Source: CAYVLA01 sp964549615 [NCBI: uncultured Thermococci archaeon]
GTDB taxonomy: Archaea; CAYQAE01; CAYVLA01
Length of the DNA: 64,000 bases
Assembly: GCA_964549615.1 (NCBI GenBank)
Contig: CAZJVP010000076.1
Location: 33,802 to 97,801 of the forward strand
Direction of reading: 5' to 3'
The notes under the pieces are model-generated. The model saw nothing but the letters and a program-made list of their open reading frames with translations, was not told the origin of the DNA and did no database searches. Positions 23,288 to 31,645 of the stretch are shown piece by piece. Numbering within the stretch: the stretch's first letter is position 1; every line of letters begins with the position of its first letter. A program made the position numbers and the translations under genes.

Positions 23288-23857
23288 CTAGATGACCGTG
23301 GTCTCTCCGCATTTCTGACAGACGACCTTGGATCCGCGGCTGACCTTTTTTGCCTGTTGCACATCGAGAATCCGATTGCCGCATCTGCAGACGTAGCCGG
23401 CTAGCCGCGCGGGGTTCCCGACGACTAGGGCATGCGGCGGAACGTCGCGGGTGATCACGGATCCAGCCCCAGCCATGGAGTATTCCCCAACGGTCACGCC
23501 GCAGATCACCGTGCAGTTGGCACCGATGGATGCGCCCCGCTTCACCAACGTCGGCACTATCACCCATTGCCGCGAAAAGGCCCTTGGGTACTTGTCGTTA
23601 GTGAAGACGACATGGGGCCCGATGAACACGTCGTCCTCAACGGTGACGCCCCTGAAGATCGATGCCCTGTTTTCGATCTTAACCCCGCTGCCGATGCGCA
23701 CATCGGCGTCCACGTAGGCGCACTTGCCCAGTATGCAGTTCCGCCCGATGACGGCACCCTCGCGCACCTGCGCGTGGTGCCAGATCTTGGTCCCCTCCCC
23801 GATCTTTGCCTTCTCGGATACGACGGCAGTCGGGTGGGCAAAATAGGGTTCACTCAA
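23288..23857 (-). CDS. WbpD-type sugar-nucleotide N-acetyltransferase (left-handed beta-helix)
   Basis: A 189-residue protein built of hexapeptide repeats (I-G-E-G-T-K-I-W-H-H-A-Q-V-R, I-G-R-N-C-I-L-G, VEDDVFIGPHVVFTND) with the catalytic-type H in W-H-H and the typical GVTVGEYSMAGAGSVITRDVPPHALVVGNPARL end. This matches UDP-2-acetamido-3-amino-glucuronate acetyltransferases (WbpD/WlbB). A C-terminal C-R-C-G ... C-Q-K-C-G zinc ribbon is added, as in some archaeal members. Its ATG overlaps the stop of the aldolase gene by 4 bp, so it is in the kinase-aldolase operon even though a glycan role would be expected. Confidence 0.8.
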   Translation of the reverse strand: MSEPYFAHPTAVVSEKAKIGEGTKIWHHAQVREGAVIGRNCILGKCAYVDADVRIGSGVKIENRASIFRGVTVEDDVFIGPHVVFTNDKYPRAFSRQWVIVPTLVKRGASIGANCTVICGVTVGEYSMAGAGSVITRDVPPHALVVGNPARLAGYVCRCGNRILDVQQAKKVSRGSKVVCQKCGETTVI

Positions 23858-24693
23858 GCCAAAGCCTCCCGAGAAGCGGCCTTGAAAGCTGCCTCAGCAT
23901 CCTCGCCCTGATGCACGATCCGTCTCAGCGCGCGAGCCAGCAAGGCCGGATACCTGTCCAAGAGGAGATTGCGACCGATGACAAGGCCGGAGCCCCCGTC
24001 GCAGATGGCATCGTGGCTGCGCTCCAGGAAGTCCTTGACGGACACCTTCTTTCCACCAAGCACGAGCACCCGGGCATTGACCGACCGTACGATATCCCGG
24101 AAGCTCCTCCGGCGCGATGACCTTGACCGCCCGTCCGGATACGGGATCTTCAAGGCCGGCACGGAGAAGTCGGCCGCCACTATTGCAGCATAGCGTATCC
24201 TATCCGGGCGGGAGTCGACCTTCAGCTTTCCGCCGACCCGGACGCAGTAAAGCGGCTCCAGGACGAGGGGTAGGTCCCATTTCTCACAGACCTCGCAGAT
24301 CTCGCCGCACATCTCAAGTTGGCGAGAGGTTTCCGGGCTCGTCGGATCGATCCTGAGCAAGAGCTTTGCCCCGTCCAGACCCCAGCGGACGGCCGTCTGA
24401 GGTCGTGCGACAAGCCTGTCGTCCCATTCGAATGCAGACTGGGAAAGCCCGGTGCGGTTGAGGGAAAGCAGTAGCGCCTTCCGAGGTAGTTCCTTGGGCC
24501 ATGAGGTTATCAGGTGGCGCATCGGCTCCTTGGTGGCGATCAGCCCATCTGCGAAGGGCAGGACGGAGAAGAGCGTCGAGGCTAAGCGCGAGAAGTCGGT
24601 CAGGCCTTCTTGGACGCCCCGCTGGCGATGGTCCGCGGCAACTATCAGCGTCCTGCCGTCGGTCCCGAAGATCCTAGACATGCGGTTGACCAT
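23854..24693 (-). CDS. DhnA/LsrF-type class I aldolase
   Basis: A 279-residue TIM-barrel protein. Family marks are L-I-V-A-A-D-H-R-Q-R-G near the N-terminus, the Schiff-base Lys at about 182 in ALKIPYPD, and the phosphate-binding C-terminal G-S-G-L-V-I-G-R-N. DhnA-type enzymes include archaeal fructose-bisphosphate aldolase, ADH synthase and the thiolase LsrF. It lies 45 bases downstream of the FGGY kinase and overlaps the acetyltransferase, so its substrate is probably the kinase product. Which reaction it performs cannot be told from the sequence. Confidence 0.75.
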   Translation of the reverse strand: MVNRMSRIFGTDGRTLIVAADHRQRGVQEGLTDFSRLASTLFSVLPFADGLIATKEPMRHLITSWPKELPRKALLLSLNRTGLSQSAFEWDDRLVARPQTAVRWGLDGAKLLLRIDPTSPETSRQLEMCGEICEVCEKWDLPLVLEPLYCVRVGGKLKVDSRPDRIRYAAIVAADFSVPALKIPYPDGRSRSSRRRSFRDIVRSVNARVLVLGGKKVSVKDFLERSHDAICDGGSGLVIGRNLLLDRYPALLARALRRIVHQGEDAEAAFKAASREALA

Positions 24694-24738
24694 GCCCGCG
24701 CGATGGTCCCAGGGGTCCTCTGGCTCCTTCAGAATGGA

Positions 24739-26331
24739 TCACGTCTCAAGGTTTCTGGATTCTCCGTAGAGCTCGTAGAAGTCCGGATAGATCGTCGCCA
24801 TCTTCTCGTAGACGGCTTTGAAGAGCGCGTATCCCTTCCTGTAGACGGCTGCATTCCTTGGGTCCGGATTCACCGTTTGCTTCTTCGGCAGCCACGAGTG
24901 GATGGCTTCTGGCCTGACCTCCTTCACGCCCACGGCACCGATCAGCGCGTCCCCGTACGGCGTGCCTGGGAACTCGGCCATGAAATCAATGCTCGTCTCC
25001 AGCACGTCCGCTAGGATGGATCTCCAGACCGGGGACTTGCTCCCACCGTCCACGAGGAGGGTGGGTTTGTCGAGGGTAACGCCCGACTGGACGGCCTGCT
25101 CCACGTTCCACTTGTGAAGGTAAGCCGCCCCCTCCAGCACGGACCTGTAGATGGCTCCCGTGTCGTGAAGGTGTCTGAGGCCGAAGAAACCTCCGGTCGC
25201 AGCCGTGTTCCAGATCGGCGTTCTCTCGCCCATGAGGAAGGGATGGAAGATGATCCCAAGGCTGCCCGGTGGGACCTTTGCAGCCAACTCGTCGAGCTCC
25301 TTGGGCTTCAGGCGTCCGCCGAGGTTCGTCCGGAACCACGGATCGACCGCGCCGCCGGGGTAGGCACCGCCGCCAAAGGAGTAGATGAGGTCCCTTGATC
25401 TCACGGCGTGCGGGTAGTTGATCAGCCTCTTGGCGAAGGATGCCTTTGCAGGGTCCTGAAGGATGCCCCAGCACCAGCTGGTTCCAGTCATCAGGCCGTT
25501 GAACCCGGACTCCACGCCACCAGTGGCCACGAGCGAGACTGGCGCATCTATCCCGCTCGCCACAACCGGGGTCCCTGGACGGACGCCGATGGCCTTGGCA
25601 GCCTCCGGCAAGACCTCGCCGACGACCTCGTCCGAGGAAACCAGCTCGCCGAAGATCTCGGGGTGAAGGTCGATGTCCTTGAACTCGGCTGACACCCTCT
25701 TGCGAGCCGATCTCGTGAGCATGGATAGGACCTCCTCGGATATCTTGTACTTCCGTATGTCGAAGACCCCTGCGAAGTTGCCCATCGAGCAGTAGTCGGT
25801 GACGACCCTCCCGGTGAGCTTCTCGATGACGTAGCCATTCGGGGTGACGAGGTGCTTGGTCTTCTTGAAGAGACGCGGCTCGTTGACCATGAACCAGAAC
25901 ATCTTAGTGTAACCGTAGTAGGAGTGGATGGTGTAGTTCCCGGAGACCCCGCCGAACACCTCCTCGCCTATCTCCTCCCTGAGGATGTCGCACTCCCGGA
26001 AGGCCCTTTGGTCCAACCATATCATGCACGGCCTTATGGGCCTCATCTCCGCGTCGACCGGGATGCCCGATCCGCCGTAGAGCCCGGAGAAGCATACGGC
26101 GCCGATGTCCTTGGGGTCGAGGCGGGACTTCTTGATCGCTTGTGTGGATGTGGACTTGACGGCCTCCCACCATGGGTCTGGCCATTGCTCGGCCCCGTTT
26201 GGGTGCTCCTTTGGAACCGTGAATCCCGGCTTGTAGTCCACGGAGCTTTCAGCCACTATTCTGCCCGATCCAACATCGACGATGATGGTCTTTGTGCTCC
26301 CGGTGCCGATGTCACCCGCAAGGACGAACAT
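24739..26331 (-). CDS. FGGY-family carbohydrate kinase, LsrK/xylulokinase-like
   Basis: A 530-residue kinase with two actin-like ATPase domains. The N-terminal phosphate loop is A-G-D-I-G-T-G-S-T-K-T-I. The W-L-D-Q-R-A region (catalytic Asp) follows, then SGIDAPVSLVATGGVESG, and GGGAYPGGAVDPWF and LLVDGGSKSPVWRSILADVL in the second domain. Length and several motifs resemble the autoinducer-2 kinase LsrK (530 residues) and xylulokinases, but archaeal substrate assignment is not safe. The ATG at 26331 is preceded by GGGTGG and a TATA box at 26376-26384. It heads an operon with the DhnA aldolase and the acetyltransferase and is divergent from the aldolase/AOR genes. Confidence 0.8.
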   Translation of the reverse strand: MFVLAGDIGTGSTKTIIVDVGSGRIVAESSVDYKPGFTVPKEHPNGAEQWPDPWWEAVKSTSTQAIKKSRLDPKDIGAVCFSGLYGGSGIPVDAEMRPIRPCMIWLDQRAFRECDILREEIGEEVFGGVSGNYTIHSYYGYTKMFWFMVNEPRLFKKTKHLVTPNGYVIEKLTGRVVTDYCSMGNFAGVFDIRKYKISEEVLSMLTRSARKRVSAEFKDIDLHPEIFGELVSSDEVVGEVLPEAAKAIGVRPGTPVVASGIDAPVSLVATGGVESGFNGLMTGTSWCWGILQDPAKASFAKRLINYPHAVRSRDLIYSFGGGAYPGGAVDPWFRTNLGGRLKPKELDELAAKVPPGSLGIIFHPFLMGERTPIWNTAATGGFFGLRHLHDTGAIYRSVLEGAAYLHKWNVEQAVQSGVTLDKPTLLVDGGSKSPVWRSILADVLETSIDFMAEFPGTPYGDALIGAVGVKEVRPEAIHSWLPKKQTVNPDPRNAAVYRKGYALFKAVYEKMATIYPDFYELYGESRNLET

Positions 26332-26670
26332 TTCGCACCCACCCGGCGGTAAGGACGTTTTGAACTCCAAAGACGGGATAAAAGTCTTTCTCGGTGCGTC
26401 TGGCAGCGTGGAAACTCCCTTCCGCGTGCACCGAGGTCCATCCGCCACCGTGCGGGCGATTATGTTTCGCTGGAGCTCCTTGCCCTCTGGCCGTTGCAGG
26501 CGGACCTTGGAGTTCAGCGCGGAGCCTTCGACGGCTGGCTGCGAGTCTCCCGGCGTTCAGGGGGACCTGCGTCCGGAGTCCCTCACGGCACGTGCAGCGC
26601 CCCATTCGCCCATCACGGACCAGGACAAGCTAAGAGTTAAGAGAAACTCCTGCAGGAGGCGGGGCGGTCG
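26332..26670. other. Divergent intergenic region between the kinase and aldolase/AOR operons
   Basis: Apart from the kinase TATA box (26376-26384) and a GCAGGAGGCGGGG ribosome-binding region just before 26671, I see no gene. For the plus-strand operon the only candidate TATA is the weak CTAAGAGTTAAG around 26629-26640. The length (339 bp) leaves room for regulator sites, but I found no clear palindrome. Confidence 0.4.
26376..26384 (-). promoter_or_regulatory. TATA box for the kinase operon
   Basis: The minus strand reads CTTTTATCC. The predicted start near 26354 leaves a leader of about 23 bases. Confidence 0.5.
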
Positions 26671-27468
26671 ATGGATTTGTCCTCCCAGATGGGAAAGGAG
26701 ATTCGCCTGTCCAAGTTCCTGGACCCGTCGGGCCGTGCGGCGATCGTTGTGAAGGCCGATCAGGGTCTTGCGCTGGGGCCAGTGCCCGGGTTGGAGGAAA
26801 TGGCGTCTGGCCTCGGGGCAATCGTCTCGGCCGGGGTCGACGCCGTCATCCTCAGCCCGGGCCAGGCTGCGAAGCAGGCCCATCTCTTCAAGGGAAGGCG
26901 GGCGCCCGCGCTCCTTGTTAGGTCAGACTGGTCAAACGTCGCAAGAACCCAGTCCTTCCCTCTGCCCTGGAAAAGGATGACCCACGTGGCGGTCGCTGGG
27001 GCAAAGCATGCCGCGTTCCTCGGAGCGCATGGGTTAGTTGCCAGCTTCTACGTCGGATACAAGGATGACGAGGATGAGGCGGACAACCTTCAGTCCGTCT
27101 CACAGCTGGCTGCCGAGTGCTTACAGTACGGCCTCCCGCTTCTGGTGGAGGCGCTGCCTCTTGGCGAGCGCATCACGGAGCAGAACTACCTTGACTCGCT
27201 CAAGATGGCCGGAAGGATGTCGCTCGAGGTCGGGGCGGACGGGATCATCGTGCCGTATGCAGGATCGGAGCGCTCGATGCGCGATGTTGTGGAAGCTGCC
27301 GGAGCCGCGCCGGTGCTTCTTTTGCTTTCTGGCGTGAAGGATGGAGAGGGGATCTCGGAGTCGGTGAGGGCCGGGGTCAAGGGGGTCGTGATCGAGGCCA
27401 CGGGGCTAGGGGAAGACGTAGGACCCTCGATCGCGGGCCTCTCGCGGCTTCTCGGCCGGGGTGGGTAG
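26671..27468 (+). CDS. DhnA-type aldolase paralogue lacking the Schiff-base lysine
   Basis: A 265-residue protein clearly homologous to the next gene product (M-G-K-E-I-R-L-S-K-F-L-D-P-S-G-R-A, SPGQAAKQAHLFKGRRAPALLVRSDW, PLLVEALPLGERIT). Where the neighbour has A-D-A-I-K-A-P-Y, this protein has A-D-G-I-I-V-P-Y, so the catalytic Lys is replaced by Ile at about 193. The D-H of the N-terminal motif is D-Q, and the G-R-N phosphate motif near the end is missing (E-A-T-G). It is probably catalytically dead as an aldolase and may be a structural or regulatory partner. It is immediately followed by the aldolase-ferredoxin fusion. The start could also be ATG 26689. Confidence 0.75.
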   Translation: MDLSSQMGKEIRLSKFLDPSGRAAIVVKADQGLALGPVPGLEEMASGLGAIVSAGVDAVILSPGQAAKQAHLFKGRRAPALLVRSDWSNVARTQSFPLPWKRMTHVAVAGAKHAAFLGAHGLVASFYVGYKDDEDEADNLQSVSQLAAECLQYGLPLLVEALPLGERITEQNYLDSLKMAGRMSLEVGADGIIVPYAGSERSMRDVVEAAGAAPVLLLLSGVKDGEGISESVRAGVKGVVIEATGLGEDVGPSIAGLSRLLGRGG

Positions 27469-27473
27469 ACTTG

Positions 27474-28703
27474 ATGACCGGTCCGGGGAAGGAGATACGG
27501 CTCAGCAGGATCATCGATCCCGGCGACGGCCGCGCGGTCGTGATCGCGGCTGACCATGGCTACATGCTGGGTCCCATAAGCGGGGTGGTGGATCTTGCGA
27601 AGACCATCGAGTCCGTTGCGGGAGGCGGCGCGGACGGCATACTGGTGAGCCCCGGCCAGGCGGCCCGGATAGGGTACCTGTTCAAAGGCAGGGATCGGCC
27701 AGCGATGCTTGTGAGAGCGGATTGGACTAACGCCTTCAGGACGAAGACCTACACCCTTCCGTCAAGGCACGTGCAGCACAGGTACATGACCTCGCCCAGC
27801 GAGGCACTTGCGTTGGGGGCAGACGCCATCGTGATATACTTCTTCGTCGGCTATGCGGATGACAGGGAGGAAGCCGAGCATGTGTCAAGGGTCGCCAGAT
27901 ATGCGAGGGAGTGCGAGGAGATCGGGCTCCCCCTGATAGTTGAGCCGATCCCGCTGGGCGAAAGGATAACCGGCGCCAACTACAATGAACTGGTTGGGAT
28001 ATCTATCAGGATGTCTGCTGAGATAGGGGCAGATGCCATAAAGGCACCCTACACGAACGATGTGGAGATGTACAGGGAGATCGTAAGATCGGCTGGGATT
28101 CCGATCCTTATCCTCGGAGGGGCCAAGTCCAAGACCCTGAGGGATGCCCTCGAGGTGGTGGAGGAGGCGCTGGAGTCGGGCGCCTGCGGTACAGTTTTCG
28201 GCCGGAACGTCGTGCAGGCCCCGGACCCTGGGGACATGGTGAGGAGGATATGCCAGGTCGTTCACGGTGGCAAGTCTGCGAGGGAGGTTACACGGCCGGT
28301 GGCCGTCGGGCCGATGAGGTTGAAGGTCTCTCGCCCGCAAGATTGCACGGGCTGTCGGATGTGCGAGATTGCGTGCAGCGCAGCGCATGGACCAGGGTAC
28401 GACCTGGAGTCGGCGAGGCTGATCGTGCGCGCAACCAGCGATGGCTTTAGGCCAACGGTGTGCACCCAGTGTCTGAAGTGCCTGGAGGCCTGTCCGAGCA
28501 AAGCTCTTTCCGTCGACGAGAGGCTGGGCTTCGTGGCTTTGGACGCCTCCAGATGCGACGGCTGCGGGCTGTGCGCCCAGGCCTGTCCGGTGGGAGTGAT
28601 CAGGATGCGGGAGGGCAGGCCGCTATTGTGCGACCTCTGCGGGGGCATTCCCGAGTGCGAAGAGTGGTGCCCGAGGCAGGTCCTCAGCTCGGCGGGTGGG
28701 TGA
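27474..28703 (+). CDS. DhnA-type aldolase fused to a four-cluster ferredoxin
   Basis: A 409-residue protein. Residues about 1-270 are a DhnA/LsrF-type aldolase with I-A-A-D-H-G-Y, the Schiff-base Lys at 190 (D-A-I-K-A-P-Y) and GTVFGRNVVQAPDP. Residues about 285-405 are a polyferredoxin with four cysteine sets: CTGCRMCEIAC, CTQCLKCLEACP, CDGCGLCAQACP and C-D-L-C...C...C-P. The ferredoxin part has the layout of the electron-transfer subunit often encoded beside aldehyde:ferredoxin oxidoreductases. The AOR gene follows with a TGATG overlap, so the fusion probably feeds aldehyde to AOR and takes its electrons. The ATG at 27474 is preferred over the TTG at 27471. Confidence 0.85.
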   Translation: MTGPGKEIRLSRIIDPGDGRAVVIAADHGYMLGPISGVVDLAKTIESVAGGGADGILVSPGQAARIGYLFKGRDRPAMLVRADWTNAFRTKTYTLPSRHVQHRYMTSPSEALALGADAIVIYFFVGYADDREEAEHVSRVARYARECEEIGLPLIVEPIPLGERITGANYNELVGISIRMSAEIGADAIKAPYTNDVEMYREIVRSAGIPILILGGAKSKTLRDALEVVEEALESGACGTVFGRNVVQAPDPGDMVRRICQVVHGGKSAREVTRPVAVGPMRLKVSRPQDCTGCRMCEIACSAAHGPGYDLESARLIVRATSDGFRPTVCTQCLKCLEACPSKALSVDERLGFVALDASRCDGCGLCAQACPVGVIRMREGRPLLCDLCGGIPECEEWCPRQVLSSAGG

Positions 28704-30556
28704 TGGTTATGCCGAACGACTGGTATGGCTTCATGGGCCGGTTGCTTGAGGCCGACCTTTCGAAGGGATCGTTTTCCCAACGCGAACTGGATCCCAGGGT
28801 GACGCGGTTGCTGCTTGGAGGAAAAGGCCTGGGGGCCTACCTGCTGTACAATGGCCTGAAGCCCAAGACCGACCCGCTTTCGCCCGACAACATGATCCTC
28901 TTTCTGACCGGCCCGCTCACCGGGACGATCGCGCCCGGAAGCAATCGGTTCTGCGTCGTCACCAAGAGCCCCCACACGGGAACATTCCTGGACTCCCACT
29001 GTGGAGGTTCATTCGGACCGGCCTTGAAGTACGCTGGCTACGATGGCTTGATCGTCACCGGGAGGGCCGAGCAGCCATCCGTGTTGGTCGTTGACGGTGG
29101 CGGGCCGAGATTGATGCCCGCCGGCGAGCTTTGGGGGACGACCACAGCGGCGTGCCAAGACAAGCTTGACCGCCTGCTTGGGGAAGGATACGGAAAGGTC
29201 GTCATAGGTCCTGCGGGTGAGCGGCTCTCGACCATAGCCGGGGTCTACAGCGGGACGCGCGCGGCCGGGAGGGGCGGAGCGGGAGCCGTGATGGGATCCA
29301 AGAACCTCAAGGCCATCTGCGTGAGGGCTGGCTCTTACACCATACGTGTGGCCGATCCGGCCGAGATGAGGAGGGCGTGCTGGACGGCCCACCGCATGGT
29401 TCGAATGAGCGAGATCACGGTTCGTAGCCTGCCGATGGAGGGGACCTGCAACATACTGGAAACGGTGAACCAGGCGGGTGCCTTGCCAACTCGCAACTTT
29501 CAGACGGGCAGGTTTGAGTCGTCCGAGGCCTTGTCGGGCGCTAGATGGAGGGAGGAGGTGTGGATCCGCGACTCGGCCTGCTTCGGGTGCTCGATCGCGT
29601 GCAGCAAGATCTCCCGGATTCGGGAAGGGAGGTTCAGCGGCGATTCCACGGAGGGTCCTGACTACGAGACCGTCTGGGCCTTCGGGCCGCAGTGCGGAAA
29701 CTCCGACAAATCCTTGATAGTCCATTTGGAGAAGCTTTGCGACGACTACGGCATCGACACGATAAGCGCCGGGAACATCATCGGCTTCGTCATGGAGATG
29801 TACGAGCGGGGGATGATTCGGCCCGAGGAGATCGGCGGGATGAGGCCGTCCTGGGGCGATGCGGAGGCGATGGTGGGGATGGTCGAAGCCATGGGGAGGA
29901 TGGACGAGCTGGGCTCGATGCTTTCGAGGGGGGTAAAGAGGCTCAGCGAGGAACACCCGGGTTCGGGCGCCTTTGCGATGCACGTCAAGGGCCTCGAGTT
30001 GCCCGCCTATGCTCCGAGGGCATCCAAGGGCATGGCGCTTGCCTACGCCACGTCGGATCGGGGCGGATGCCACCTGAGGGGATACCCGGCAATGCAGGAG
30101 CTCTTGGGCATGCGGGGCGGGGCCGATCCCTTGGAGACCAAAGGCAAGGCACAGCTGGTCATCGACAGCCAGGACGAGATCGCGGTCGTCGATTCCTGCG
30201 ACATCTGCCTCTTCGGCACCTTCGGCTTCACCCTCAGGGAGATCTACCGGATGGTGAACGCGGCGACCGGGTACGGTTTTAGGAACGCAGCTGACCTCAA
30301 GGTGCTTGGGGAGCGGGTGTTCAACCTCACCAGGCTCTTCAATCAGAGGGAGGGCTTCGCCCGGAAGGATGACACGCTGCCGAAGCGGTGCTTGGAGGAG
30401 CCGATGCCGGACGGTCCGGGGAGGGGGCACGTCGTGGAACTCGACGTCATGCTGAACGAGTACTATTCGATCAGGGGCTGGGACGAGAACGGGATTCCGA
30501 CGAGAGCGACGATCGAGCGTCTAGGGCTGGGTCCCATCGTCGACGGGGACTTGTGA
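28703..30556 (+). CDS. aor: Aldehyde:ferredoxin oxidoreductase (tungsten/molybdopterin)
   Basis: A 617-residue enzyme oxidising aldehydes to acids with ferredoxin as acceptor. N-terminal AOR domain: Y-G-F-M-G-R-L-L-E-A-D-L, LGGKGLGAYLLYN, FLTGPLTGTIAPGSNRFCVVTKSP and the pterin-binding GTRAAGRGGAGAVMGSKNLK. Cluster ligands are C-x2-C-x3-C in DSACFGCSIAC and a distal Cys in DSCDICLF. R-N-F-Q-T-G and PDYETVWAFGPQCG are also family marks. The ATG at 28703 overlaps the TGA of the aldolase-ferredoxin gene. The longer open frame from 28460 is a shadow of that gene. A hairpin follows at 30609-30631. Confidence 0.92.
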   Translation: MVMPNDWYGFMGRLLEADLSKGSFSQRELDPRVTRLLLGGKGLGAYLLYNGLKPKTDPLSPDNMILFLTGPLTGTIAPGSNRFCVVTKSPHTGTFLDSHCGGSFGPALKYAGYDGLIVTGRAEQPSVLVVDGGGPRLMPAGELWGTTTAACQDKLDRLLGEGYGKVVIGPAGERLSTIAGVYSGTRAAGRGGAGAVMGSKNLKAICVRAGSYTIRVADPAEMRRACWTAHRMVRMSEITVRSLPMEGTCNILETVNQAGALPTRNFQTGRFESSEALSGARWREEVWIRDSACFGCSIACSKISRIREGRFSGDSTEGPDYETVWAFGPQCGNSDKSLIVHLEKLCDDYGIDTISAGNIIGFVMEMYERGMIRPEEIGGMRPSWGDAEAMVGMVEAMGRMDELGSMLSRGVKRLSEEHPGSGAFAMHVKGLELPAYAPRASKGMALAYATSDRGGCHLRGYPAMQELLGMRGGADPLETKGKAQLVIDSQDEIAVVDSCDICLFGTFGFTLREIYRMVNAATGYGFRNAADLKVLGERVFNLTRLFNQREGFARKDDTLPKRCLEEPMPDGPGRGHVVELDVMLNEYYSIRGWDENGIPTRATIERLGLGPIVDGDL

Positions 30557-30608
30557 GACGGGTGCCTGTCCGGCGCCAACGACGGTCCAGGGAATCGAAG
30601 AAATCTTT

Positions 30609-30631
30609 CTGCCGGCCGGTCTGCGCGGCAG
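30609..30631 (+). terminator. Hairpin after the AOR gene
   Basis: CTGCCG pairs with CGGCAG across an 11-base loop, 52 bases after the AOR stop. A palindrome-like TTCTGCCAGAA lies about 15-25 bases further on, upstream of the next promoter. Confidence 0.3.
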
Positions 30632-30683
30632 GTTCAGCAAAATTCTGCCAGAAATGCCCAAAATGAAGGCCGATTGTGGGAAA

Positions 30684-30693
30684 AATTTAAATA
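30684..30693 (+). promoter_or_regulatory. TATA box for the KaiC-like gene
   Basis: AATTTAAATA stands in a long A/T-rich patch. A second AT-rich box (GATTTTTATTCG) follows 15 bases later, so two starts are possible. Confidence 0.5.
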
Positions 30694-30792
30694 GAGGCGA
30701 TTTTTATTCGAAAGACGGAGTCCTAATTTGAAACATCGGGAAGAGCTGCCCGATGTCCTACAAGCCGATCCGGATTGGAAGGTTGATGGTTG

Positions 30793-31500
30793 ATGGCGAA
30801 GGCTTCTGAGAGGTTGGAAACGGGCGTCGAGGGTCTGGACGCGCTCTTGTCCGGGGGATACCCTGACCATTCGACGATTTTGGTGAGCGGGTACCCAGGC
30901 ACGGGGAAGACGCTCCTTGGCAGCCACTTTTTGGATGCTGGCATGAGAAAGGGATCCGCGGGCATCTACGTGAGCTTTGAGGCCTCCAAATCCGAGTTCT
31001 TCGAACAGAGCGCAAAGTTCGGTTTTCGCTTTGAGGAAATGGAGGAGAAGGGCCTTTTCAAATGCCTCATGGCAATCCCCCACAGGTTCTTCGTCTCCCC
31101 CAGTACCTTTGATATCCAGAACACGGTCCAGGGCATAGAGGAGGCGAAGGCCGCGGTGAACGCCGAACGCCTCGTCATAGACTCGATCTCAGCCCTCATG
31201 GTGCTGTTCGAGACGGCCTACCAGGCAAGGAAGAGCCTATATATACTGAACTCGAGGCTGAAGGAGATGGGAATGACCTCGATATTCATATCGGAGGCCG
31301 GGCCGCGAAGCGAGTTCAGCAATTTTGGAGTCGAGGAATACATAGCCGACGGGGTCATCCATCTGTCGTTGGAGGAGGTTCAGGAGAGGAAGTTCCAGAG
31401 ATTCCTCCGCGTCGTGAAGATGAGGCGCACCGCGCACAAGATGGAGAAGTATCCCATCCAGATAGGCTCGAGGGGCTTGGAGGTCCTGGTGAAGGAGTAG
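30793..31500 (+). CDS. KaiC-like RecA-fold ATPase, single domain
   Basis: A 235-residue ATPase with one KaiC domain: L-E-T-G-V-E-G-L-D-A-L-L-S-G-G-Y, Walker A GYPGTGKT at 33-40, catalytic E in YVSFEAS, Walker B ERLVIDSIS and the C-terminal VVKMRRTAHKMEKYPIQI. Single-domain KaiC proteins in archaea regulate by binding partners, and ArlH of the archaellum is a distant relative. This protein has the standard K-M-R-x-T-x-H end, which favours the general KaiC group over ArlH. It is upstream of an Lrp-type regulator and a pilus locus. Confidence 0.82.
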   Translation: MAKASERLETGVEGLDALLSGGYPDHSTILVSGYPGTGKTLLGSHFLDAGMRKGSAGIYVSFEASKSEFFEQSAKFGFRFEEMEEKGLFKCLMAIPHRFFVSPSTFDIQNTVQGIEEAKAAVNAERLVIDSISALMVLFETAYQARKSLYILNSRLKEMGMTSIFISEAGPRSEFSNFGVEEYIADGVIHLSLEEVQERKFQRFLRVVKMRRTAHKMEKYPIQIGSRGLEVLVKE

Positions 31501-31617
31501 TTGCCGGGCGCGTAGCCACGTGGTCTTCTTCACACAAAACAGTGCTACTCATTGGGCCTTCGTACAATCCGGCATCCTTCTATTGCGGGATTTCTTCATC
31601 GTTGTTGCGAACATAAC

Positions 31618-31627
31618 ATATTTATAG
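31618..31627 (+). promoter_or_regulatory. TATA box for the Lrp-type regulator gene
   Basis: CATATTTATA. The predicted transcription start at about 31647 coincides with the TTG at 31646, so the transcript appears leaderless. Confidence 0.55.
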
Positions 31628-31645
31628 TAGCATTATGCGAATTCC

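Noticed and set aside
24739-26331. Firm annotation as autoinducer-2 kinase
   Set aside because: Length and motifs agree with LsrK, but FGGY kinases cannot be assigned a substrate by eye and no Lsr transporter is in the window.
28460-28702. Longer start for the AOR gene
   Set aside because: It lies in the ferredoxin part of the fusion gene in another frame, and AOR proteins begin near the Y-G-F-M-G-R-x-L motif that follows the ATG at 28703.
29009-30430. 473-codon minus-strand open frame opposite AOR
   Set aside because: It is a shadow produced by high GC at third positions. The AOR frame explains the region.
30793-31500. Calling the KaiC-like protein ArlH
   Set aside because: It has the standard KaiC-group C-terminal motif (K-M-R-R-T-A-H-K) and lies apart from the secretion ATPase. 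ArlH proteins are more divergent at these places.
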